Positions 8,758-16,716 of a DNA stretch of 46,010 nucleotides are shown here, in pieces. The stretch is from a virus. A program made the translations under genes and the position numbers. Each line of letters starts with the position of its first letter. The first letter of the stretch is position 1. Location: positions 1 to 46,010 of IMG/VR virus record IMGVR_UViG_3300046755_000117, one strand, 5' to 3'. The notes beneath the pieces were generated by a model. The model had not been told where the DNA came from and did not search any database. It saw only the letters and a list, made by a program, of their open reading frames with translations.

Positions 8758-10686
8758 TCAATATTTTGGTATAGTGTCACGAGCCACTACTTTTATTGCC
8801 TTTGGCATTATTCTTAAAGTAGATTTTACTATACCTTTATCTTCCGGTATTTGTATAGGTGCTTCTACAATATAATAATCATCAATAATAATTACCATCT
8901 TTTCACTATTAGCGGCAGATGTACCACCAATTAAATTCTTTTCAAATTCAAGGAGTATTTGATTTGCGGCATTATTATTTGAAGTAGTACTAAATTCTTG
9001 ACCTGTTCTCATCTTATGGAAAAATATAGGGTCATCTACAGCAATTTCCATAGTCATATCGTAGGTAGTTTGTCCTTCTACCATGAGGCTAACATTTCTT
9101 GAACCGTTAAACGGAACTTGGTCTGTTGTTGCACCGGCTGTTGCTTGAGATGTGCTATTGATAGTGTGGTGTCCAACCATACCAGTAGTTCCATTCAGTG
9201 TGAATGAAAATACTTGAGCGACATTTTGACCCGCTAATTTGATATTACCGTTGTAAAACATAAATGGTTTTTGAGTTCCCTTTCCTATACCCGATACTAT
9301 ACGATTAACTTCGGTATTAGCAGTATCATCAAACATACGATGTGCGGCATATCTTGTAAGAGGTGTTCCTTCTAAACGACCTGTATCGGTATAACAAAGT
9401 GCTGAATTAAAATTAACTGATAATCTTAATGCGGCATCGTTATCTGTAGTCATTGAAAAGTCTGTTACCTTACAACCTCGATATACACGAGTCAATTCTT
9501 TTGAGTCACCCGGTGCGCCTTCTAAATCCGGTCTGCTATTATCGGAGTCTACATCTATTCTTCTTTGAGATACTTCTAAACAAAATGAAGGAAGGATGGA
9601 TTTAGAAAACAATAAATGTTTAACAGGGAAAGTAATTTGGCTAGTAGCAGAAATAGCGGCTATTTTAGTATTAACGATGTCTGAAGGACTACTAAGTTTT
9701 CTAACTACGATTGTAGTAGTTGATGTATCGTGGGGGTATTTTAGTGGCTCATCTAATAATATATCATGGGATATTTTACCTATTACTCTTCTACATTCAT
9801 GAGTTTGCGCTCTATCAAAATCCCCACTAAATGCACCATCCCAAGAAGTTGTATTTTCTTCATGGTCACTCACTATAGATGCAGTTGCAGTATCTTTAAT
9901 TTCTATATAATCCCCTACTTCGACATTAGCAGAAGTAGCGGAAGCAAGTGTTATTCTTGAAGCACCAACAGCCGTAGGACCATCTAATGCAGTATTTTTA
10001 TTACTAGTTTCTTCCGAGTAAATTAATTCATTACCTAGACAATATTTCAACCATCTTGCCGTATGCATGTTTACTTCAAAAGACCCACCTTCGGTAATCA
10101 TTTTACCCGGTACTTGTATAGAAGTATCTCTTCCAAGCCCCACAACATGGTATCTTTTCAAATCTATTTTAGTTTCGGGAAGAGTAATAGCCGATGCTAC
10201 ACCTAAAAATTGGTCTATTTTACAACTTTCTAAGGCGGCAGTATCGGCAACGGTTTTATCGCTATCTTTATCAATTGGTGGAGTTTTGTAAGGTAAAATA
10301 TGCATTACATCACCCGAAGCGAAAGCACTATTACTGTTAGTAGGATGGGCGGTAGTTACCATAGTAGGTGTAATCTCAATACTAATACCGTCATTTTTTA
10401 TAATTGTAAATGTTTTACCACCATTACCTACATTTGCGGCATCAGCATTATCTAAATTTCCACCTGTTTCAAAAACAACTTGAGAACCCACTAACATATT
10501 TACAGGGAATCTAAGACGACTTTGTTCTAAGATATTATTTGTAGTAGTACCAAGAAACCTTATTTCTGTAGTATTATCTGTTGTAGCATACACTTGTACA
10601 GTAGCATCAGTGTGTTTAATTGTTAAACTTGTTTCCGGTGCAAAAGAAACTTCTGCTATATCTCCTTTGTATACTGTACTTGGCAT
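8758..10686 (-). CDS. Putative major tail tube protein (642 aa, oversized)
   Basis: It lies between the tail terminator and the tail chaperones, the usual place for the tube subunit. Tube-like passages include YHVVGLGRDTSIQVPGKMIT at about residues 180-200, RVYRGCKVTDFSMTTDNDAA with LRLSVNFNSAL at about 400-430, and a C-terminal beta region (VNLMVEG-like strands, TLRIMPKAIKVVARD). Typical tube subunits are 150-250 residues, so most of this protein must be inserted domains: a beta-rich block at residues 30-140 and another near 240-360 (IEIKDTATASIVSDHEENT) could decorate the tail exterior. No tail-sheath gene is present, which supports a non-contractile tail. A different tail shaft protein cannot be excluded. 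Confidence 0.62.
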   Translation of the reverse strand: MPSTVYKGDIAEVSFAPETSLTIKHTDATVQVYATTDNTTEIRFLGTTTNNILEQSRLRFPVNMLVGSQVVFETGGNLDNADAANVGNGGKTFTIIKNDGISIEITPTMVTTAHPTNSNSAFASGDVMHILPYKTPPIDKDSDKTVADTAALESCKIDQFLGVASAITLPETKIDLKRYHVVGLGRDTSIQVPGKMITEGGSFEVNMHTARWLKYCLGNELIYSEETSNKNTALDGPTAVGASRITLASATSANVEVGDYIEIKDTATASIVSDHEENTTSWDGAFSGDFDRAQTHECRRVIGKISHDILLDEPLKYPHDTSTTTIVVRKLSSPSDIVNTKIAAISATSQITFPVKHLLFSKSILPSFCLEVSQRRIDVDSDNSRPDLEGAPGDSKELTRVYRGCKVTDFSMTTDNDAALRLSVNFNSALCYTDTGRLEGTPLTRYAAHRMFDDTANTEVNRIVSGIGKGTQKPFMFYNGNIKLAGQNVAQVFSFTLNGTTGMVGHHTINSTSQATAGATTDQVPFNGSRNVSLMVEGQTTYDMTMEIAVDDPIFFHKMRTGQEFSTTSNNNAANQILLEFEKNLIGGTSAANSEKMVIIIDDYYIVEAPIQIPEDKGIVKSTLRIMPKAIKVVARDTIPKY

Positions 10687-10695
10687 TTTATCATC

Positions 10696-11145
10696 TCACG
10701 GTATTAGTTCTGCTAATATTACTACTTCTATTTGGAATGTCATTCGGAAAAGTTGCTTGCTTCTGTCACTTAAATCGGTTCTTGTTTTAAATACGAGCCT
10801 GTCAAAATTTGTTCCATCTCCCTTACGACTTTTGTGAATTACTCTACGAACTTCGTTCTCAAGTGCTTGCAGATGCTTTCTCCCCTTAATTGTTCGCATG
10901 TCTACGGTTATATTTATGCGTGTTGTAACGAAATCATAGAGCAAATCGGGTGCTTCTTCGTTGTGTGCTGTTTCGTAACATAAGACATAATCATGCCGAG
11001 ATAAGTCAAGACGCTTTCCTCTTTCGGGTTGTACCTCGGCTATGTCTATAACAATCGGCCTAATACCGCTTGTGTTGCCCCTATTCCAATCGGTTTGAAA
11101 TAAACCTAACACAACATCTAAACCTTCTGTCCATGTTGCTACCAT
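10696..11145 (-). CDS. Putative tail terminator / tail completion protein
   Basis: A 149-residue alpha/beta protein: an N-terminal helix (WTEGLDVVLGLFQ), then strands (RPIVIDIAEVQ, HDYVLCYETAH, RINITVDMRTI), a helix (RKHLQALENEVRRVIHKS) and C-terminal strands (FRMTFQIEVVILAEL). This order, with the INITVDMRT strand before a long helix, is typical of gpU-like tail terminators that cap the tail tube and join it to the head. It lies between the connector genes and the tail tube gene, as expected. The start ATG is 4 bases downstream of the preceding gene's stop. The call comes from layout and predicted secondary structure. Confidence 0.6.
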   Translation of the reverse strand: MVATWTEGLDVVLGLFQTDWNRGNTSGIRPIVIDIAEVQPERGKRLDLSRHDYVLCYETAHNEEAPDLLYDFVTTRINITVDMRTIKGRKHLQALENEVRRVIHKSRKGDGTNFDRLVFKTRTDLSDRSKQLFRMTFQIEVVILAELIP

Positions 11146-11149
11146 ACTA

Positions 11150-11512
11150 TCACTTCTTCTGTAAGTCCTTTACCGATTTAGGAATAATAAATCCGTTTCT
11201 ATATCTAAATCCTTCTCTATCCATATCGGGGTTTTGCCTAAGCATAGCCTCATCAGTTTGTTTCTTTAAGGTTGAAAGTTGTTTTTCCGTAGCAGGTGTA
11301 TTATTGTTGAAGTCAGTATAACTACCATCATCTTCTTCTCTCAAACCTAAAGCACCGGCTTCAATCTGTTCATATCTATCTCTAAGCGTAGATGGATTAT
11401 TGGAAAATAAATCTCTATGTTCGGCTTGAAATTGATTATCTTTTTCAAACATTTCAATAACTTGTTGGTGAGTTTGTTCACCAAATTTATTGAACTCCCT
11501 ATCGCCCTTCAT
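11150..11512 (-). CDS. Small charged protein between connector and tail terminator genes
   Basis: A 120-residue hydrophilic, helical protein (FGEQTHQQVIEMFEKDNQF; later EKQLSTLKKQTDEAMLRQN) ending in FRYRNGFIIPKSVKDLQKK. Its ATG overlaps the stop of the connector gene by four bases, so the two are probably co-translated. I recognise no family. Position suggests a head-completion or neck component, or an assembly factor. The lack of hydrophobic segments and high charge would also suit a chaperone. Confidence 0.45.
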   Translation of the reverse strand: MKGDREFNKFGEQTHQQVIEMFEKDNQFQAEHRDLFSNNPSTLRDRYEQIEAGALGLREEDDGSYTDFNNNTPATEKQLSTLKKQTDEAMLRQNPDMDREGFRYRNGFIIPKSVKDLQKK

Positions 11513-13107
11513 TCAAACAACACCATCTCTACATAACGAGGTAATGTACGGTCTACATCTGCTTGATATAACTGAACCTTACTTGCTACATCTATATTCT
11601 GTGTTCCTTCCGGTATAAGTACAGAACGGTCATCAGCCATAAGTAATTCAATCGCTACCATCTTGGTACATACATCCTCTATCGCTTTTTCTAAATATCT
11701 TTCACCGTAAATGTATGCAACTTTTATTGCATTCCATTCAAAAAACGGATATGAATTATTAAAGTAAATTATACCCATTTCCGAGTCGAACCACCAATCT
11801 CGAAGTCTTGCTTGGTCACCACTACTACTACCACCCTGTAAATCTATTTTGAAAATATGTTGAGTTAAAAGACCACTAGTGGGCGGAGTACCGCCCGGTG
11901 TAACTGTAGTACAACCGGTAAAAGATGTGGCTGTTTTACTTGTGTAACGAATAATAAATCCACCATATTCAACAACTCCTGCTTCGGCAAAACCGGCGGT
12001 ACTATCCACATCAATAACACCGTTGTTACCCCCAAAAGAGCCACTTCTTCCGCTAACATTTGCAGTAAGTCTTTCGGTTTGTTTAATTTCTATTTCACTT
12101 GAATCTGTAGCAATAGTACAAGTTTCTCCGGCTTTGGTTGCTCTCATACTTGTAATTTTTACTGTACCTGTACCATAATCAGCATTAGCACTTGCTAAAA
12201 ATTCATCACAAATTCTAGTATAATCAGTTCCGCTTGATGCACCCGGTAAAGTATATGTTGGTGTAAAATGTATTTCTTGTTTATTTGTTCTTGCATCTTT
12301 GTTAATTAAATTAGCAAGACTTTGAGCAGATGTTATTTTATCAAAACCCACATCCCAAGTGCTTACACCTTCGGTTAGTATTGCTTGTAATTTTCCACTT
12401 GTACCATTACCCGGAGACAATACTATGTTTTTGTTGTGTAATGCTCTTACATTTTCCGGTAAATGTATCCTCGCTTCTGCCCCACCAATCTCACGATAAT
12501 CGTCACCTTGCCATAATTCAAGGCGTAATATCTGCTGTACATTACGGAAAAGTAACGGCGCAGTTCCTACATAATCTGTATAGTATCTTCTACGATATGG
12601 TTTGTAGGTATCAAAATTAATATATTCTGCTACTACAAGATATGGTCGCCAAGCATTATGGGTTATATTGTCTATTTTATCTTGCATCTTTAGAATTACT
12701 TTATCCACTTTATCTTTAGTTAATCCTCTATTTCTACCATTAGTAAATGATGCTTGGTTTTGTACATACGCATTATCAGCAAGTTGATAATCAGCATGGG
12801 TAAAACTACCTGTAAATACAAGTTTTACACCACTAGCCGAAGATGTAATATCAGTAATTACTTTTTCTAACCCTAAAGGGTCTGCATCCGAATAAATAAG
12901 TATAGTATCACCTATGGCAAAACCATCATTTCTATAATCTCCACCGGTGATAAATACACCATCGGACACACTATCAGCACTTACAAGTATTGCTTCGCTT
13001 GGTCCAATATCAAGTAGGTCTGCTACTTTTTGAGCCGTAGTATACACCGTTGCTGTAGGGTCAAGAGGTCGTGTTTCTACCTCGCCCGGTGAAAATACTT
13101 TCGGCAT
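11509..13107 (-). CDS. Putative head-tail connector / adaptor protein (532 aa)
   Basis: The N-terminal part has a helix around YTTAQKVADLLDIG and beta-rich sequence. Residues about 140-215 (ILKMQDKIDNITHNAWRP, YRRRYYTDYVGTAPLLFRNV, ILRLELWQGDDYREIGG) and the C-terminal helices (EKAIEDVCTKMVAIELLMAD, then RSVLIPEGTQNIDVASKVQL) resemble head-tail adaptors of the gp6/gp15 type, which sit below the portal. Between them is a long insertion of Gly/Thr-rich beta sequence (about 230-430). It lies between the capsid genes and the tail terminator. Adaptors are usually 100-200 residues, so this version is enlarged by inserts, as in the tail tube gene of the same module. Confidence 0.55.
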   Translation of the reverse strand: MPKVFSPGEVETRPLDPTATVYTTAQKVADLLDIGPSEAILVSADSVSDGVFITGGDYRNDGFAIGDTILIYSDADPLGLEKVITDITSSASGVKLVFTGSFTHADYQLADNAYVQNQASFTNGRNRGLTKDKVDKVILKMQDKIDNITHNAWRPYLVVAEYINFDTYKPYRRRYYTDYVGTAPLLFRNVQQILRLELWQGDDYREIGGAEARIHLPENVRALHNKNIVLSPGNGTSGKLQAILTEGVSTWDVGFDKITSAQSLANLINKDARTNKQEIHFTPTYTLPGASSGTDYTRICDEFLASANADYGTGTVKITSMRATKAGETCTIATDSSEIEIKQTERLTANVSGRSGSFGGNNGVIDVDSTAGFAEAGVVEYGGFIIRYTSKTATSFTGCTTVTPGGTPPTSGLLTQHIFKIDLQGGSSSGDQARLRDWWFDSEMGIIYFNNSYPFFEWNAIKVAYIYGERYLEKAIEDVCTKMVAIELLMADDRSVLIPEGTQNIDVASKVQLYQADVDRTLPRYVEMVLFE

Positions 13108-13121
13108 ACATTAAACCTCCC

Positions 13122-13796
13122 TCACTGATTAGGAGGCATTCTATACATCGCCTCTAACATTCTTTCTTGCCGTTCTCTTTCTAGTTCTTGTGGCGTTTTC
13201 TGCATAGCCCGTTCTTGAGGTGTTAATTGTGGTGTATATGGTTCCGGGTATGAAGTCGGCATGTTTTTCAATACACTCCAAGCATCACGCATAATTACAT
13301 TACGAGAAGTCATGATACGACGCAGGTGTTCAGCCTCTTTATCGGGATTGAAAGTATCATCTCTATCTCTAATAACGGTATTGTCCGAGCCTCGCTCTCC
13401 CGTTTTAAATTCTTCATCAGCATCTTCTTCTGCTAATATTTCTTCCATATCTTTACCCGATTTTTCCTCTTCTTCACCTGCAAACTCACTATCAATAGCG
13501 GCTTGCTCACCTGCTACATCGGGCATGGAAAGTGATTCACCGAGAGTTTGCCCTTCAAAGGGTACTCTTTCACCCATGAACTTGATATTATGTGCTTCGG
13601 GATTCGCTACTATGTCACGCATGAGTTTGTCACGAGAAGAAGTAAACTGCTCTCCTTGTGCATCTCCACCTGCACCTCTTAGTTCATTTGCCGCCATACG
13701 GTTAGCAAACTGTTGTAGACGAACTTCTTGTCCATCCGGTGTAAGCACTTTTTGTCTATGTGGTTTCATTGGCATCTTGATTAATATTCTACTCAT
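13122..13796 (-). CDS. Acidic protein with N-terminal MSRILIK tag and DAWSVLK motif
   Basis: I place the start at the ATG at 13796, just after the TAA of the preceding gene and behind AGGATG; an upstream in-frame ATG at 13820 would overlap that gene. This gives 224 residues. It starts MSRILIKMPMKPHRQK, close to the starts of several other proteins here (MVKILVKK, MTKVLIRK, MSKIFVKQ). A central acidic segment (EEEEKSGKDMEEILAEEDAD) is followed by NVIMRDAWSVLKNMP, a version of the DAWxxLLK helix found in other proteins of this window. The C-terminus is a charged helix (ELERERQERMLEAMYRM). No known domain is visible. It is probably a head or neck-associated protein, or a minor scaffold. Confidence 0.5.
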   Translation of the reverse strand: MSRILIKMPMKPHRQKVLTPDGQEVRLQQFANRMAANELRGAGGDAQGEQFTSSRDKLMRDIVANPEAHNIKFMGERVPFEGQTLGESLSMPDVAGEQAAIDSEFAGEEEEKSGKDMEEILAEEDADEEFKTGERGSDNTVIRDRDDTFNPDKEAEHLRRIMTSRNVIMRDAWSVLKNMPTSYPEPYTPQLTPQERAMQKTPQELERERQERMLEAMYRMPPNQ

Positions 13797-13800
13797 ATTA

Positions 13801-14094
13801 TTACATCCTGTTTTCGTCATCTCTATGTCCTAGATTATATTCCATAGGTTTGTCACATGTAGCGCATGTTGCTCTCCACATAAAATGTAGAAATCCACAG
13901 TGCGTACATCTTGTACCCGAACCTATGTTAAGTATATCACCTATATTTTTATTGCGATTTCGTTGTTGAGATGTAACACCCTTTAGTGGATGTTCACTGT
14001 CTGCTACAACGGCTGAATCTGTGTCTAATTTGACACCTTGTTTATTCGCTCTCACTAAGTCGCTAAGGTCTAATTTTTGTAAATCAAACCCCAT
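13801..14094 (-). CDS. Zinc-ribbon protein (97 aa) in the capsid module
   Basis: The C-terminal half has RCTHCGFLHFMWRATCATCD, two CxxC knuckles 13 residues apart that should hold one zinc ion. The N-terminal half is hydrophilic (FDLQKLDLSDLVRANKQGVK). An AGGTGG site precedes the ATG at good spacing. The gene lies between a 57-residue gene and the MSRILIK-tagged gene. A small structural or regulatory role is possible. The zinc site is clear, the function is not. Confidence 0.55.
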   Translation of the reverse strand: MGFDLQKLDLSDLVRANKQGVKLDTDSAVVADSEHPLKGVTSQQRNRNKNIGDILNIGSGTRCTHCGFLHFMWRATCATCDKPMEYNLGHRDDENRM

Positions 14095-14103
14095 TTAACC
14101 ACC

Positions 14104-14277
14104 TCAAGATGTGGTCACAAATATGTAGATATTACCAAGTATTACATGCGGGTCTGCTGACACAGGGGCATTAGCACCTATTGCCGTTACAATAGCAGTT
14201 TCTATAGCGGTTCTCTTAGTAGAGTCGTTAAAGTCTGCCTGTGCAAACGGACCAAGTATCGTGCATGTTTTAGCCAA
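14104..14277 (-). CDS. Small 57-residue protein with TTG start
   Basis: The open frame runs from a TTG at 14277 to TGA at 14104. A GGCGGTGAT ribosome site ends five bases before the start, which supports translation. The protein starts MAKTCTILGPFAQADFNDST, continues with a helix (RTAIETAIVTAIGA) and ends with a beta strand (HVILGNIYIFVTTS). It fills an otherwise empty gap between two capsid-module genes, close after the upstream stop. No family is recognised; position suggests a minor head protein or an assembly factor. Confidence 0.5.
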   Translation of the reverse strand: MAKTCTILGPFAQADFNDSTKRTAIETAIVTAIGANAPVSADPHVILGNIYIFVTTS

Positions 14278-14291
14278 TTAAATCACCGCCC

Positions 14292-14621
14292 TCAAGAACG
14301 GCGACCAATTATTAAAAATGTTCCACCTTTCAAATCTTCATTTCTAATTGGGGGGCTAATCATAAGTGTAGTATCCGAAACTTTTGTACCAAATTCACTC
14401 GTAAACACTATCTGATTATTAGCACCGCCACCATCATTGTCTATATTAGAGACTTGCTCTACAACCATGGAAAATCTACTTGCCGGATTTATTATGAAAG
14501 CATCTATACTTGATAATTTATCACTGAAATCTATGATTCTTTCGCCATCTGTCGTATCATAAGTTCCTGTTACTATCATTCTATCTCCAAACACTGTTGG
14601 TCTTGGGTCTATTGTTACCAT
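14292..14621 (-). CDS. Small beta-rich head-module protein (109 aa)
   Basis: Mostly predicted strands: DRMIVTGTYDTTDGERIIDF, IDAFIINPASRFSMVVEQVS, NQIVFTSEFGTKV and TFLIIGRR. The start ATG overlaps the stop of the upstream gene by one base. The short all-beta fold and its place a few genes after the capsid gene would suit a capsid decoration or minor structural protein. No family motif is visible. Confidence 0.42.
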   Translation of the reverse strand: MVTIDPRPTVFGDRMIVTGTYDTTDGERIIDFSDKLSSIDAFIINPASRFSMVVEQVSNIDNDGGGANNQIVFTSEFGTKVSDTTLMISPPIRNEDLKGGTFLIIGRRS

Positions 14622-14998
14622 TATTCATCACTTCCTGTTATTTCCGTATTTTCTTCTTCACTTAAAACTTCCTCAACTATAGGTGGATTCAAGTGAGATT
14701 TTACTAATTCCAAAGCGGCGGTTTTAGTTAAGTAACCTGCGCCTGTTTTGACTCCGTTATCTTTAAGCCATTTTAGAATATCTTTTCTAGCCCATGCTAC
14801 ATCCGGTATACCGTCATCTTTCAAATCAACAGTTTCTCCTTCATCGCCTTCGATGAGGAAGTTTTTACTATCCAAAGAATGCCTATGAGTATTAAGCCAC
14901 TCTTGAGATACTTCTTCTGTTTTACCCCTAATCCAAACACCTTTACTATCTGTTCTACGGGATTCGTAATAAACCCCCCTATAGGTTACTGTAGGCAC
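14621..14998 (-). CDS. Small head-module protein with HeH/LEM- or SAP-like C-terminal domain (125 aa)
   Basis: The N-terminus reads as beta strands (VTYRGVYYESRRTDSKGVWI). Residues about 68-104 (WARKDILKWLKDNGVKTG, then YLTKTAALELVKSHL) have the helix-extended-loop-helix pattern of HeH, LEM or SAP domains, small modules that often tether viral structural proteins. The tail is acidic. A second such module occurs in the gene at 8242-8748. The gene follows the candidate decoration protein; it may be a minor capsid or head-fibre anchor, which is inference. Confidence 0.45.
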   Translation of the reverse strand: MPTVTYRGVYYESRRTDSKGVWIRGKTEEVSQEWLNTHRHSLDSKNFLIEGDEGETVDLKDDGIPDVAWARKDILKWLKDNGVKTGAGYLTKTAALELVKSHLNPPIVEEVLSEEENTEITGSDE

Positions 14999-15008
14999 TT
15001 AGCCCACC

Positions 15009-15476
15009 TCACATTAGTAGTACTGTTAGGTCACTGTCTGCGGCGGCGTTAGATGGTGTTAGGTTAATCTTTAGAGGGTTTGTACCATCAATTTCAGCAA
15101 CAATTGTATGTGCTACTCTATCATTTCTACCTAATATTGCTATAACCTTACTCACAGGTGTACCATCTTGACCGTCTGTTGAAGTTGTGTCGGTACTGAA
15201 AATAATGTTACCAGCCGAAGCCGCCTTTGCTTGAACTCTCACTGTAACCATTCTCATTGAGCCACCAGCGTTGTTGATAGTGTTGTCATTGGTAGCGGTA
15301 AAACCTGTTAGGTTACCGGGGTATGAACCTGCTGTACCTGCCGCACCATCAAGCCATCGAGTTTCATCAACTAGAGAGCCTGTTCTCATGTCTAGGTCAA
15401 GTAGAATGTCTACATTGTCTATTCCTGTATCGTCTGCTGTTACTGTTAGTCCTTTTCTTGTATCTTTAACTGCCAT
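15009..15476 (-). CDS. Putative capsid decoration protein (155 aa)
   Basis: First gene after the major capsid gene, the normal place for a cement or decoration protein. It is a beta-rich protein with many Thr, Asp and Asn (GLTVTADDTGIDNVDILLDL; MRMVTVRVQAKAASAGNIIF; VAHTIVAEIDGTNPLKINLT) and no Cys. The ATG follows AAGGAGATGATTAAAC, a near-perfect ribosome site, so high expression is expected. No signature sequence decides the family; the call is based on position, size and composition. Confidence 0.5.
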   Translation of the reverse strand: MAVKDTRKGLTVTADDTGIDNVDILLDLDMRTGSLVDETRWLDGAAGTAGSYPGNLTGFTATNDNTINNAGGSMRMVTVRVQAKAASAGNIIFSTDTTSTDGQDGTPVSKVIAILGRNDRVAHTIVAEIDGTNPLKINLTPSNAAADSDLTVLLM

Positions 15477-15513
15477 GTTTAATCATCTCCTTAATATTTT
15501 TCTCCATTAATCC

Positions 15514-16683
15514 TCACTGTAGGTCACGAATTGAACCATGTCCTCCAAAGAAAGTTGTCCAAACTTCTCCCATTGAACGGTACATACCCTCTTGTCCTAG
15601 ACGGTTAATAGCGAATGGGTCACCGGTTTCGATACCGGATTCAAAGTATTGAGTTGGTATAGCAGTTGAGAAGTATGTGTAATCAGTATCTAAGAAATAC
15701 ATACGGGAAATACCGTCTTTTACTATATCCTTAGATGGAATGATTGGTACACCGTTGTAGGTTGCTACGATGAAACCGGCTTCGATACCCGGTACACCCT
15801 TAACACCGTTGTAGGTTGGTGTAACTCTCTTCTCTTCCATGAACCTTTGTTGGCTTTGTAGTAGTTGTTGAAGTCTCATTAGAGTATCATATCCTGTTAG
15901 GATAACCTTTGGATTACCACCACGAACCCAAATCTGTTGGAATAGGGTATCTAGGTGGTCTAAAGATAGAGTCCTTCTGTTAGCCGCATCTTGGTCGCTA
16001 CCACAGTTTACTTCTGCATTTGACCATGAGTTTGCACTTCGGTCAATACTGTAGATGTCAAGGTCACCTGCGCCACAGTGGTCTGCCGTCGCCGCACCTG
16101 TTTCCAAAGAAGTTAGTCCACCGGTTGCACCACCGTCATTTCCGGTGATTCTGTCTAGTGATTCAAAGTCATTACCTGCTACTGTGGCACAGTCTGCTGT
16201 TAGCATTTTGTTAATGTGTTCTGCGTGGTGCTTACCCATTTCTTCCTTTAGTACTGAACGAATGTCACCTAGGCCGTCATCTTTGTCAGCCAAGAACATA
16301 GCGGTTTCACTCATGTCGAATGTGTGAACAACTGTCTTTGGTTTTGCGGCTATGTGTTGGAATTGTGGTTTAGTTGTGTCCGGTAGAGTAGCGTTTTCTG
16401 CTACACCGCCACCCTTAGCAAAGGATGGTCTGTCAGTAATAACTCTCCAACCACTTCTTTCCCATGGTCTCTTAGGTAGAATTGAGAATGCGTTAAACTC
16501 TTGGTTCAACTGTGACCAAACTTTTCTACCGTAGATTGCTTGGTATGTACCTGCTGTAGAACTTAGCATTGGTGCGTCAGCCTTCAACAATTCACTACCG
16601 GAGTAGGAATAGCCCATAGCGTTACCTGCACCGTAAAAGTATCTTTCCATATCTGTTATGTTTCTTATGTAATCTCTTGCCAT
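15514..16683 (-). CDS. Major capsid protein, HK97 fold
   Basis: About 390 residues, directly downstream of the protease-scaffold gene. Features that fit an HK97-type capsid subunit are a variable N-arm (RDYIRNITDMERYFYG), strands around GWRVITDRPSFAKGGG, a long spine helix (IRSVLKEEMGKHHAEHINKM), NPKVILTGYDTLMRLQQLLQ in the axial domain, GFIVATYNGVPIIPSKDI, and a C-terminal tail with YTYFSTAIPTQYFES. I prefer the second ATG (16683) because AAGGAGATGA is then correctly spaced; the first in-frame ATG (16692) abuts that site. The insertion at about residues 175-235 (Gly, Asp and Cys-rich) is likely surface-exposed. About 25 bases separate it from the protease gene. Confidence 0.86.
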   Translation of the reverse strand: MARDYIRNITDMERYFYGAGNAMGYSYSGSELLKADAPMLSSTAGTYQAIYGRKVWSQLNQEFNAFSILPKRPWERSGWRVITDRPSFAKGGGVAENATLPDTTKPQFQHIAAKPKTVVHTFDMSETAMFLADKDDGLGDIRSVLKEEMGKHHAEHINKMLTADCATVAGNDFESLDRITGNDGGATGGLTSLETGAATADHCGAGDLDIYSIDRSANSWSNAEVNCGSDQDAANRRTLSLDHLDTLFQQIWVRGGNPKVILTGYDTLMRLQQLLQSQQRFMEEKRVTPTYNGVKGVPGIEAGFIVATYNGVPIIPSKDIVKDGISRMYFLDTDYTYFSTAIPTQYFESGIETGDPFAINRLGQEGMYRSMGEVWTTFFGGHGSIRDLQ

Positions 16684-16716
16684 ATTAGTCATCTCCTTTT
16701 TCTTAATTTATTATCC

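Noticed and set aside
8758-10686. Tail sheath protein (myovirus)
   Set aside because: Large size first suggested a sheath, but there is no separate tube gene, no baseplate wedge genes, and the tube-like motifs and gene order fit a siphovirus tube.
13261-13833. 190-codon plus-strand open frame
   Set aside because: It is antisense to the MSRILIK-tagged gene. Ser/Leu-rich composition and lack of a ribosome site mark it as a shadow of the minus-strand codon bias.
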